Shown here: piece after piece, positions 26,085-36,000 of the stretch
Position numbering within the stretch: the stretch's first letter is position 1
How the letters are laid out: each line of letters opens with the position of its first letter
Source of the DNA: Leptasterias polaris
Taxonomy: Eukaryota > Echinodermata > Asteroidea > Forcipulatida > Asteriidae
Assembly: GCA_037783415.1 (NCBI GenBank)
Contig: JAZGTN010000015.1
Coordinates: forward strand, 7,079,001 to 7,143,000
Reading direction: 5' to 3'
DNA: 64,000 bases
Translations under genes and position numbers: made by a program
Notes under the pieces: model-generated
The model's input: only the letters and a program-made list of their open reading frames with translations
Databases searched by the model: none
Told to the model about the DNA's origin: nothing

Positions 26085-26230
26085 ATTATCTTCAAGCAGG
26101 CCTGAATATTCGATTCTGATTGGTCGATCCATAGCAACAAGGAGTGTGATATAAACTTATTATTGCACGGCCCACATCACACCCTGCGTATTGTGTGTTC
26201 TTTACTGCGCGTCAAGTTTGCTTTAAGTTA
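26085..26230. mobile_element. MITE copy 3, same family as 22,295
   Basis: It begins TTATCTTCAAGCAGGCC, contains GATTCTGATTGGTCGATCC, and ends CAAGTTTGCTTTAAGTTA. It lies only about 110 bp from copy 2. Confidence 0.7.
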
Positions 26231-27880
26231 GTTATCACACGCGCGCTCGTGGAATACGGAAAAAATAGCCGTCGGCCTCGTTGCATATGGGACATATGGA
26301 AACGTTTCAGCTGTTTTTGGCCACCCCGCACTGTGCATAAAGCGCGGGCGCGCGCGGACTCTGGAGCAGTAAATGGACACTACTATTATTACCCGGGGGT
26401 GACCACGCGCGCAGCAAGCAGCAATGAGGGGAGAGTTTGTCTTCATAAAAAAAAAACGGGGCGTGAGGGGAGTGACGATTGGGGTAAAAGAGAGTTGTAA
26501 TATAAATGTCGTAGTTTGACTTTATATGCTCTTAATTGTTTTAGAAAGTTCTGTGTTCACATACAAATTTGATTTAGTACTAAGATTAGGAACTATCCAA
26601 GTTGAACATGAGCAATTAATACAAAACGCGAAAAAAGTTAAAAACAATATGTTTAGCTTTAAATTACACACCTTGCCTTGCCCTTGTCAACATAAATTTG
26701 TATCTAAACTTTAGTTTAGAAGGGACGTGACATTGGACAAGAGCTACGACTCGGAACAAGAATAACTTTAAGTGTATTTGTAATCATCGTTCTTGTCATT
26801 TTTTGTTTACACACTACTGTGTGGAAACACTACTGCTCTCACTTTCGGTACCTTATGGAGACCAAGGACAAAACAAAAAAGGGAAAACAAAAGGACTCCA
26901 CATGGAATTTCTAAAGACCGGGGTGCTCCACAAGGAAATTTGTGTACAAAGTCTATGGGAAACTGTTAAGTGCAGGGACAAAGGAAAGAACAAAAGAGTG
27001 CTCCACAAGGATGCATTTTTCCGTCTGTGTGTGTGTGACTGTGTGTACTGTGTTGAGTTACTGTACTCGTTTGCAACATACCCACGCGTAAAATGGGATC
27101 GACGTTATCGATCGCTATTGCACGTACTTAAAAAAAAGTTTCATCGACTGCATTACAAACTTTTTACCTTTGCTTTTTAACAGTCGTTTGTAAATGCAAC
27201 TTTACCGATTTTACTACCAAAATAACCTGTATTTAATCGTTGTAATAGTAACATAAACTTGTAGGTAAAACTCTCAAGACTTATGCACAAATTTACCTTG
27301 TAAACACTGCCTCCACGATTCTCGTCCATTGGGTAGGTCAGTCCTTGTGTGTGGGCACGCGCGCACGTACACACAACCACGCTATGTATTTATTAAAGCT
27401 TAGTTCTTATTGGTGATTAAAAGTCCGGAACTGAATCTCATCCAATCAGCAAACACTTAACATCACTTGAAAATGTATTGATTCTGGTGCGAATACTGTT
27501 TGAACTGAAAAAATCGACCGGCGGATGGCGCTGTTTCACTTTTCTGAATAAAGCAAGCAACACATTAGGTGGGACACGCAGCGTTAAAAGTGCATCTGGT
27601 CTCTTTTTAAATCACCCCAGTCCGGTCTAAAGTCACAATTAAATTCGTTTAAATTACCATACAAATGAAAAGGAATTATTTTCCTAATTAAATGTGTTTG
27701 AACTGTGAAGATTTATTACAAAGAACGAAAGATATTCGGGTTTGAAGCTGAAAAATGGGGGAAAAGTATATGGAGCGCGCATGTTTACAAACACTGCGCG
27801 TATTTTTGGCCGCAACGTTTCCATATGCGCAGAAGCGCTATATTTTTCCATATACCACTCGCGCTTGTGTGATAACTTAT

Positions 27881-28004
27881 AACATCTTCAAGCAGGCCTG
27901 AATATTCAATTTGTCGATCCATAGCAACAAGGAGTGTGATATAAACTTATCACCCCCTGCGTATTGTGTGTTCTAACTGCACACCAAGTTTGCTTGAAGA
28001 TAAA
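27881..28004. mobile_element. MITE copy 4, same family as 22,295
   Basis: It begins ACATCTTCAAGCAGGCC and ends TTTGCTTGAAGATAAAC. It is internally shorter than the other copies, having lost part of the GATTCTGATTGG segment. Confidence 0.7.
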
Positions 28005-28189
28005 CATGTTCGTTGGATATGGGATGCAGAAGCGCTACATTTTGTCAGTATTCCACGAGCGCTTGTGTGATAACTTATAGTATGTTTTTATTGCTTGTTT
28101 TAAATAACCAAAACTCCTCCAGCTGACCATTCATTATTTCTAAATTGTCATTTTAAAACATAATGAAACAGTTTACCTCTTTGTTTCCA

Positions 28190-28404
28190 TCTTTAAGAGT
28201 GTCTACTAGATCAATTCGAAGAGTACCTCATTGTGAAGAACGGGTCAGGATGATCCCACAGCCAGAGCAGCTGCCAGACAGCATAGGAGGCAGATACAAA
28301 CTTGCCAAGCTAGGCTCCACCTTTCGGATGCAAGTGAATTGATAAGAGACAGCGTACCTCAAAAGTATAACTCAAGAATAAGCTATTCCAAAAAAATAAA
28401 AAAA
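28190..28404 (+). pseudogene. Decayed coding block with a possible recombinase core-binding-like pattern
   Basis: One frame reads LLDQFEEYLIVKNGSG, then has a stop and a frameshift. Another frame continues with AAARQHRRQIQTCQARLHL and ASELIRDSVPQKYN before a stop at about 28,404. The order resembles the N-terminal helical region of proteins I associate with Crypton-like tyrosine recombinases, but this is a weak visual match. It lies 3 kb downstream of the acidic zinc-finger exons on the same strand, so it may be the broken end of that gene. Confidence 0.3.
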
Positions 28405-28433
28405 TAATAAGTTTTAATAGTTATAGAATAAAA

Positions 28434-28578
28434 GTGTGATGACCCGGCCTTCACTGCGTGGAAATGACAGGGTTTGTTGGTGGCTGGCTGCTGTTAATGG
28501 ACCAAGCCGAGGTCCATTAAAAGCAGCCAGCCACCAACCCCGATTATAATCACGCAGTGAAGGCTGGGGCTTCACACC
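28434..28578. repeat. 145-bp near-perfect palindrome (fold-back element)
   Basis: The left half reads GTGTGATGACCCGGCC and then CCTTCACTGCGTG, later GGTGGCTGGCTGCT and TTAATGGACC. The right half carries the complements in reverse order (GGTCCATTAA, AGCAGCCAGCCACC, CACGCAGTGAAGG, CTTCACAC). The loop is only about 7 nt. It has no coding content and could form a long stable hairpin. It is probably a small fold-back transposon. Confidence 0.8.
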
Positions 28579-29339
28579 GTTATTGCCATAAATAATCACC
28601 CTTGACGAAAAAGGGGTAACAATCATGGAATGTGTGATTTTTTTTTCTCCGATATATTTTCATTGCTTGACACCTACATGTAATCTCTTTGGCTCAGTCT
28701 TTATCGCACGGCCACGACCCTGCCGGTTTTAAATGGACGGTTAAGACCGAGTCACCACTCTTTTTGAAGAACCAGACTGTGAGCTTTGAAAATTAACAAT
28801 ACCATATATGGAAATAATTTGGTTTGTGTTTGGCTTTATGCTTAGCATTATTTTGATTTCATGTGCCTACCAGCTCCTTAAATTGATACACATATGCGTG
28901 GTATGCGCATGCACCAAAATCTATTGCCAAGCTCGACAAAAACAAAACATGCACACAAAGAAGACAGTTGGTTTTATAGTTACCTGCACATTTTGCCGGT
29001 CTTTATATTAAGCCTTCGTGAGGCATGGGCACGTCGATCAACGTGCCGTCGGTCTCGATGTTTGATGAGAAGCGAACCAATTTCGATCTTTTTCAGATTG
29101 AGTTTAAAGTCGGTTATTAAACGTCATACATATTACTAAAAAGGGTGGACATCTCAGTGAGAACTCTTCTGTTCGTTGTTTACCATCAAACCATCAGACG
29201 GGCAAAAGGGAAATCACTGTACGTTTAACTTCGCACGAGTTTTTAGCGATAAACTCATCGTACTCAACTTTTGCACAGAGATTACAACATTATAATCGTA
29301 TGCATCTGGTCAAAACTAGGAAATGAAGCACACCGTCCT

Positions 29340-29425
29340 ACTCGTACCCCCCCCCCCCCACTTTCAATAGAGAGGTTTCGCAAGCGTACGGATACGGATA
29401 CAGATACGATATCCGTATCCGTTCA
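29340..29425. repeat. C-run and GGATAC microsatellite with palindrome
   Basis: A C-run at about 29,347-29,359 is followed by GGATAC hexamers that read ACGGATACGGATACAGATAC and then the reverse complement ATCCGTATCCGT, giving a short hairpin. The motif recurs singly at 29,810-29,850. Confidence 0.55.
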
Positions 29426-30289
29426 CGTTAGATGCGCGTCAGATTTTGTTTCGCAATCATAGAGTTATGTGTCAGGCCTAGGCCAAAGTATAGACACACA
29501 TTGGCATAGGTTTTACGAGCAAAACAAATCCAAAAACATTTTGTGTATGTTCTTGTTACATTCGAGAATTTGATTGAATAGTATTTTTGTTTAACTGTTC
29601 GCTTTCGGACCCCCACGTTAAACGCGTGTAAAGAAAGTTTCCGGCAAGTATGTCAAAACAGAGACGACTGTTTATACTGCATTTTCCCCATATTTTGCTT
29701 ACAAATGATAAACACACTTCTATCTGTGTCATGAATGACACCTTTAAAAGCAATACCGGGGCAAATGTTTTTAATTTAGCGCAAAAATACAACTAAAAAC
29801 AGCAAAACGGTATCCGTTTTTAACGTACGTGTATGAGCTCCCGTATCCGTTGTCAACGCGCACGCAAAACACGGAAGCCACGGTTACGCGTCACGTGAAC
29901 GTGCAGAGCGGATAATCGCGATAAAAGTTGAGTGATAATGAACAATGTTTCGCACCAAAACTACATGTAGAAATACATTGGCATTGATATTACAAGAAAC
30001 ATTGCACACCCTCAGATAATTAATCTAATATTTGAAAAACACGTTACTCCGGTTCACATAATTATAGTTTTTTTTTACAAAGTCATACATTAGCTGAAAG
30101 GTTTTAATGTACTGATTAGGATCTACACAAATGAAACCAGTTTAAACTTGGCTTCTTATTGTTCAAACCGGAGGTTGAAATTAAATTTTTAAAAAAATAG
30201 TAATTTCTCACTCACATTTGAGTTTTGTTTAATTCATACGTTATGGGGGAGGAATGTACCAACTTAAGAAACGACACACAAAATTGACC

Positions 30290-30900
30290 ATTTAACCTTG
30301 ACTTCCGGTTAAACAGGAGGATACAATTAATTATTTGTACAAATCATTGCTCCTAAACCATTTATTAAATTATATTATCTGTACGTCGTCAGATAAGGCT
30401 TTCAAAGCATTACTACCGCTATAATTTGTAACCTCATTGACATTGTCTTCCGGTTCAAACCGGAAGTTTACATTTTATATTTGAAAGAGTTATAACGTCT
30501 GAACCATCATTGGATTATTTCAATTTATGCATCATCTGAAAGGTCTAAATAGACTTATCACGTACTACACAATATGCGACCCCGTTTGACCTTGACTACC
30601 GGTTAAAGTAGGACATTTATTAATAATGTTAAAAAAATAAACAGTTCTAATCCAAATGATAGATTTTTATCATCTATACGTCATAAGAAAGAACTCAGAA
30701 GACTCCGAGTGTGACCTCGGGCTCATTTGACATTACCTTCCGGTTCAAAACGGAAGCTGAAACTTTATTTGAAAAAAATCAAAACTTCTGAACCAAATAT
30801 TGGATTTTTACAATCCATCCATCATTTATAAGGTCTTAATAAACTTATCACGCGCTACACAAAATGTGACCCCTATTTGAACATTTTCCACACTTCACTG
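30290..30900. repeat. Diverged tandem repeat carrying CCGGTTCAAACCGG-type palindromes
   Basis: Units of about 260 bp, each made of two related halves, repeat the order: CTTCCGGTT or ACCGGTT site, TTTTATTTGAAA-like tract, CTGAACCA, GGATTTTTACAAT-like tract, CATCATCTGAAAGGTCT and ACTTATCACG. The sites at about 30,298, 30,447, 30,597 and 30,729 are variants of the same palindrome. A related monomer (CTTCCGGTTGACCCGGAAG) occurs in the left arm at 8,405-8,425. Confidence 0.6.
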
Positions 30901-31299
30901 AAAAAAATTAGGACAAATCCAGCCAATGCAATTCCACCTTCAATTGAGTTGGAGCATCGCATAAACAGAATATGATGACAGATTAAACTCAGAAATATTC
31001 TCTACATTGATCAATGCCACACGTTTTTTACCCGCCAACTATTTGTTTTGTTATCATATCAATGTGAATACAAATAAATTGTATGTGCCATGTCGGACAC
31101 ATAAATTAAATCCTTAAAAATTCGATGTGAAAAAGCATTTATTGTGTTAAAGCCAATAATATTGTAAAGTTTCTGAACCTGCTATTTATATAGTTGGTAT
31201 ACTTTTAACAAGTGACCCAATGGCCGATGTGACCCTCCTGCAGCAACCACGAGACAAGCGAGACCAGCGAGACCAGCATTTCTCTCACCGTAATATTTA

Positions 31300-31874
31300 C
31301 TCTTTTAGCAAAAAGATATGGGACTAATATCCACTCTCATTTTAAGCAGGCTTCTATAAAAGACAAGATGCTCTTCGTGAACAGCGAAAGAGCTTCAGAG
31401 ACATCCAATGATGACTCCTCAGCCTCGGTATCAATTTCTACCCCATCCATGTCATCAGTTTCGTCAGCTTCAAGCGAGATTGTGAAAACGTTATCGTCAA
31501 CGAATGATTCATCTTTGATTCGTAATATTTATTATCAACAGTTTGCCCGTTGACAGAGTCATCCTGAAATGTTGACGTGTACGACAAGGCCGCTGAAGAG
31601 GATGACGATTGAGATGTAGAAGATAGTGAGGGCTGATATGACGAAAAAGACGTATCCAAAGATGAATCATTCGTTGACGATAACGTTTTCACAATCTCGC
31701 TTGAAGCTGACGAAACTGATGACATGGATGGGGTAGAAATTGATACCGAGGCTGAGGAGTCATCATTGGATGTCCCTGAAGCTCTTTCGCTGTTCACGAA
31801 GAGCATCTTGTCTTTTATAGAAGCCTGCTTAAAATGAGAGTGGATATTACTCCCATATCTTTTTGCTAAAAGAG
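31300..31874. repeat. Inverted repeat, 218-bp arms, copying a Ser-rich exon
   Basis: The arms are 31300-31517 and 31657-31874, of exactly equal length and nearly identical, with a 139-bp unique loop between them. Both arms encode the same peptide start (MLFVNSERAS) on opposite strands. The - strand version continues into the loop with a Ser/Thr-rich open frame and lies downstream of a signal-peptide exon on the same strand. So the - strand arm is probably the original and the + strand arm the copy. The event is recent, judged from the few mismatches. Confidence 0.9.
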
Positions 31875-32349
31875 TCAGTTTTCAAAGCAACATTTGAAAT
31901 AACGGGACACTAAACTATGTACACCTTGATTTGGTGCCTTAACTGCATGGTAAAAGTTACATTCTATCGATTATTGTTGACATGAAAGTACGGTTTTCTT
32001 GTTGCGTTGAGCTAACAGAAAAAGGGTAAATGGAAGGTTTGTTACATATAGGAAGTTTAGAGGTTATTTAATTTGGTATTGTCCAATGCTTCCTTATTGA
32101 TTAGTAAGTAGTAACCAGCTATTCATACACGAAGTATGTGGCACTCCCTGTTTAATAATTTAATAATAGCAAGCGTAATTTTTTTCAAGATAAAAATGCA
32201 TCAAATAACGTTTTGCTTCACCAGATTTATTCGCATCTTGCTTTCTCCTCCATCTGTGTCTTGGCTGGGAAAGGACTTCCTTCAGCGGGCAGAGTCAAGT
32301 GTCCGACGAGGGTGAGGAAGAGAAACACCCCATAGCCACTAGTCGCCAT
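31518..32349 (-). CDS. Possible secreted Ser/Thr-rich protein, two exons
   Basis: Exon 1 (32349-32242) encodes a start in good context and a signal-peptide-like stretch, MATSGYGVFLFLTLVGHLTL, followed by PAEGSPFP. It would need a non-canonical GC donor (AAA|GCAAGA) to join exon 2, which begins at 31,824 after AAGCAG and is Ser/Thr-rich with an acidic bias. The join is in frame. Without it, exon 1 stops at 32,227. Where exon 2 ends is unclear: the open frame runs beyond the loop into the duplicated arm to 31,438, which I doubt is real coding. The gene starts about 700 bp from the first exon of the LDLa gene, in divergent orientation. I recognise no family. Confidence 0.35.
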
Positions 32350-32889
32350 GCTGGTCATTATGCAGAGAGACACGGGATTTCTAGCCTTGCTTGGTAGAAT
32401 TCTAACAGCATCTACTGTGGATGCCCGTTGAATACACAGCATCTGTCTTGCTTGAGTGATTCAAGGGAATGTTGGGTACAAAATGTAGTGCAGACGAACA
32501 CGTCACAACGATTACTACTTAAGTATTTATTTGTGGGGAAATTAACAAAAATAAATATGTGGTAAAGTAGAAAGAAACTTGAGTAAATCTTTTGTTTTCT
32601 TATGCTATAAAGTAGTCAAAGAAAATAATGGATTACGTTTTTAAAGTACAAATTATTTATTAAATTTTATATTATTTGACTAAAACTAACTGGATATCAC
32701 ATTAGTAGCTAATGGGTTAAATGTTCTGTAGATTTACGCCTTTTCGTTTTTAAATGTCAAATTTATGGTAAATTTTTTTACATATTGCTTTAGTATCTAC
32801 GTAATTGATTCAGTTAAATAAAACAAGTCTTGGGAAATAATATTCTACACGTGTTTTACTCTCTTAATGTATAGTCCTCGAGAATTGAT

Positions 32890-33046
32890 TTCCCTTCTAT
32901 AAAGTATGGTTGCTTCCACATAAACAACCCTCTTACGTAACTCACCATTGACCACTCCCTCTGATCGGGGGCCAACATTCTGTGAGCAGAAACTAGTCAT
33001 TCGGGCACTTTGGCACACCTGAGGTACACGTGCCAGGTAGATCATC
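32890..33046 (+). promoter_or_regulatory. Candidate promoter and 5' UTR of the LDLa gene
   Basis: A TATAAAG box at 32,899-32,905 lies about 145 bp before the start codon of exon 1. No initiator could be fixed. The region is outside both duplication arms, which explains why the left copy has no promoter. Confidence 0.35.
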
Positions 33047-36000
33047 ATGCCGTTCAAGTCGCGTTTAACGCCGTGCAGAATGACTGGCTGGATTCTGTCG
33101 GCCACGCCCTTAGTTTTGCTGTACATCGCGGTCACCATTCTCTATGTGCTGACGTTTGTTTCTAACCCATGCTGTGACGAACTCGCGGAACAGGTAACAA
33201 TAATTGAGGGGTTTCTGTAGAATATGACGCTTTTTGTTATCTCCCCCAAACAACTTAGAAGCGATATTAGTATTGACTCACAAATCATGTCATTCCAAAC
33301 TTTCAGAATAACGATTACAACAAAATTAGAAAGATGGATGTGACAAATTTTTTTTACTCGAATATGAAACAAAATAAACTTATCTGGGTAGCTACATTTG
33401 GTCATAAGTGAGAGGAAAGGGCAGATTAAGTTCTGAGCTTTTGCGATCCTCGGTTGATACGACTCGACTAGTCGACCACACAAATTAATGATCCGCTTAT
33501 GCAAAACTTAGGTTTTTTTTGTTTCCCCTCCGTTATGGAATAGGACCCCGCAACCTTACATTCTCATGCTCCTCCACAACTGTTAAAAAACTAAAATACC
33601 ATCAATTTCCACCATTGCTTGATTCACAATTTTGTATTTTGGATATTTTATTTATTTGTTTCGTCTCATCCTAACCGCCGTGACTTTGGTGGAATAGCAG
33701 TATAAAAGTGCCCCTGTTACGGGACCGAAGTTATGCGTAGAATGTGGCAGCTCATTGTCAATATCTTTTAGGGCGAACAATGTCTGGCTGTAGAGCAATA
33801 CAAATAATGAACGAAAACGTATAATGAGTCTTTATAAATGAAACGAGGAGCCAGCATCCTGTGCAAATATTTCAACAGTAAATAGCGAAACTAGTAGAAG
33901 TTAAAGGCTGTTTTCCTGATATATTATTCGTATGAAATACACTATCGCTATTCGCCCTGGTAGGACGTCTGTGTATGTTGCACTGTCGCGTTGTATGAAA
34001 CGGAGGAATCCAACCCGGGGTTTTACCAATCTTCCCATTGTAGTGTTTCCGTCTGAAACGATCATCTTGTTCGAGAGCATTGGAAATGTTGGATCTTTCG
34101 TAAAATCTGAAATGGCTTTGCTAGAACAGAATACTGCATACAATTAAAACAATTTAAACTAAAGGCATACGTGTAGTTCAAAACGAACTATAAAAAATGA
34201 AATGAACTTGTTTGTCTTTTCCAGTAACAGGTAATTTTGTTACCGGTACAAAGTTTCTTTGCACTTACTCGACTAAGTAGATAAGTGGTTATTTATCAGA
34301 TTTGTATAATTGTTTGTTCTTTACTTTTGTTCTTTTCCTCCCCCCCCCCCTTTCGGATACATTTGATTTAAATGTATATTTTTTGTTGTCTAATGACAAA
34401 GAGGTTTTTCAAATTATGTCAATCTCTACATTGAGACCGATATGATGTCATGGTCAGTTTAACAAACTTGTATTTATTTGCACTGACCAATAATTTCAAA
34501 ATGCACTCTTGTTTCCATAGTTCATTCGTTTTACTTGAATAATACGAATATTTTTTTATATTTTTTTCCGGACTATTTTAATTTGTTTATGATGACATTG
34601 ATGGCATACTTTCATTTACTTCACACTGAAATCATAATTTCTTTATTTAATGTGCATAGTGTTTAGCCTATATACGCATTAATATTATTCCAATATAAAA
34701 CGATATCCTCTTGACCGAAAAAGGTACATTTGTTTTGATATTTGTATTGTTTTTACAAACCTAACTATCAACCACAGTTTGGACTGTAAAGATTGAGATT
34801 GAAATTGTGCTGGTGTACATCAGCAGACTGGGCATAGTTGTTGGGAGGCATCAATCAACCTAAATGTACTATATCCTGTTGTTTTATGTCACCCCATTCC
34901 AAACTGTTTGAAGATACTATATTGGAATGCCTGACCATGTTATTGTTGTCTGTGCCTGCTGGCCCCAGTCTTTCTGAATCCCTCACTTTAGTAAATTGGT
35001 ACAAGTTTTAGTGAAGACTTCATATATAGGTGGTTGGTTTAAACAAAATGCCTTTGATGATACCATTGCATTAAAAAGGTACAGCCAGTACGGGCATTGA
35101 TTTTCTCAATTCCAAAGCATTGATTTCTACAAACCTAATTTCAGGGGGCTTCGAAGGGAGGTTATACCATTGGTAGTTACTCCAAAAACTAATGACCATA
35201 AAAACGTACTTGGTGAAGAGCACTGAACAGCTGTTGATAGTTATAACATTGTTAGAAATGACACCTTTTGAAGTAGTGTAGTTTTAGAAAAAGAAGTAAA
35301 TTTTCACAAACAAATTTAAATCTGAGAAAGGTTTTGGCATGAAGCCTTTCTCCGGCATCTCAAAGCACACAATTCTGTGAAACAATAGTGGTGTTTTCTT
35401 TCATTATTTGCTTGCATCTTCGATGAACATTTGACTTTACAATTGATATAGCCCTGCAAAAGTGGAACAACTACAAGTCTCCAACATCAGGATAAAATGT
35501 AGTAAAGTGCCACTGTATTTGATACTCGCATATAGTGTTCATGTTATCAACAATCTAAAACATCCAATGAAGTCGCTTTTCAAATTATACGCATCTGTAA
35601 ACTTTTGTACAGGATTATTTTTAGTTCATTCCTGAATTTTAATTCAAACAAACAGCACTGACTTTGAACTTTTGTCTGGCTCAAAATGTTCTCCTTGGAA
35701 GGTACAGACACATTTGTTAATGATATCCAATGGTGTCATGTTTCAAATTTCGCCGTGAAAGAGTATATCAAATAAAAAATTTCCACCATTTTTACTTGAG
35801 GGAAGAGAAGCATTTACCCACTTTAATAAGAGACTCCATCTGAAAATGAGCTTATTACTAAAATTGAATTTGACCTTTGAAACCCTCTTTATTAAAGATG
35901 ATTTGCGTTTTTACTTTTTATATTTTTTATTTTTCTATGCAGATTCGACGTATACCAAAAGCAACATCAGAAAATCTTGTAAATAACGATAAAGGTAAGA

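Larger units (their letters stand above)
25134..27880. other. No gene recognised apart from MITEs
   Basis: The open frame at 26,803-27,180 has no family resemblance. Its sequence repeats the phrase GTGCTCCACAAGGA twice and looks low-information. The GC-rich patch 26,230-26,420 with many CG dinucleotides could be a remnant regulatory region, but no start exon is evident beside it. Confidence 0.4.

Noticed and set aside
26803..27180. 125-residue open frame
   Set aside because: Low-information sequence with internal repeats, no splice partner and no recognised domain.
22295..28004. CRISPR-like array from regularly recurring repeats
   Set aside because: Copies are 120-180 bp with inverted ends and irregular spacing in eukaryotic DNA; they are MITEs.
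33901..34147. Overlapping open frames on both strands
   Set aside because: Both lie in an intron with no splice signals and no family resemblance.
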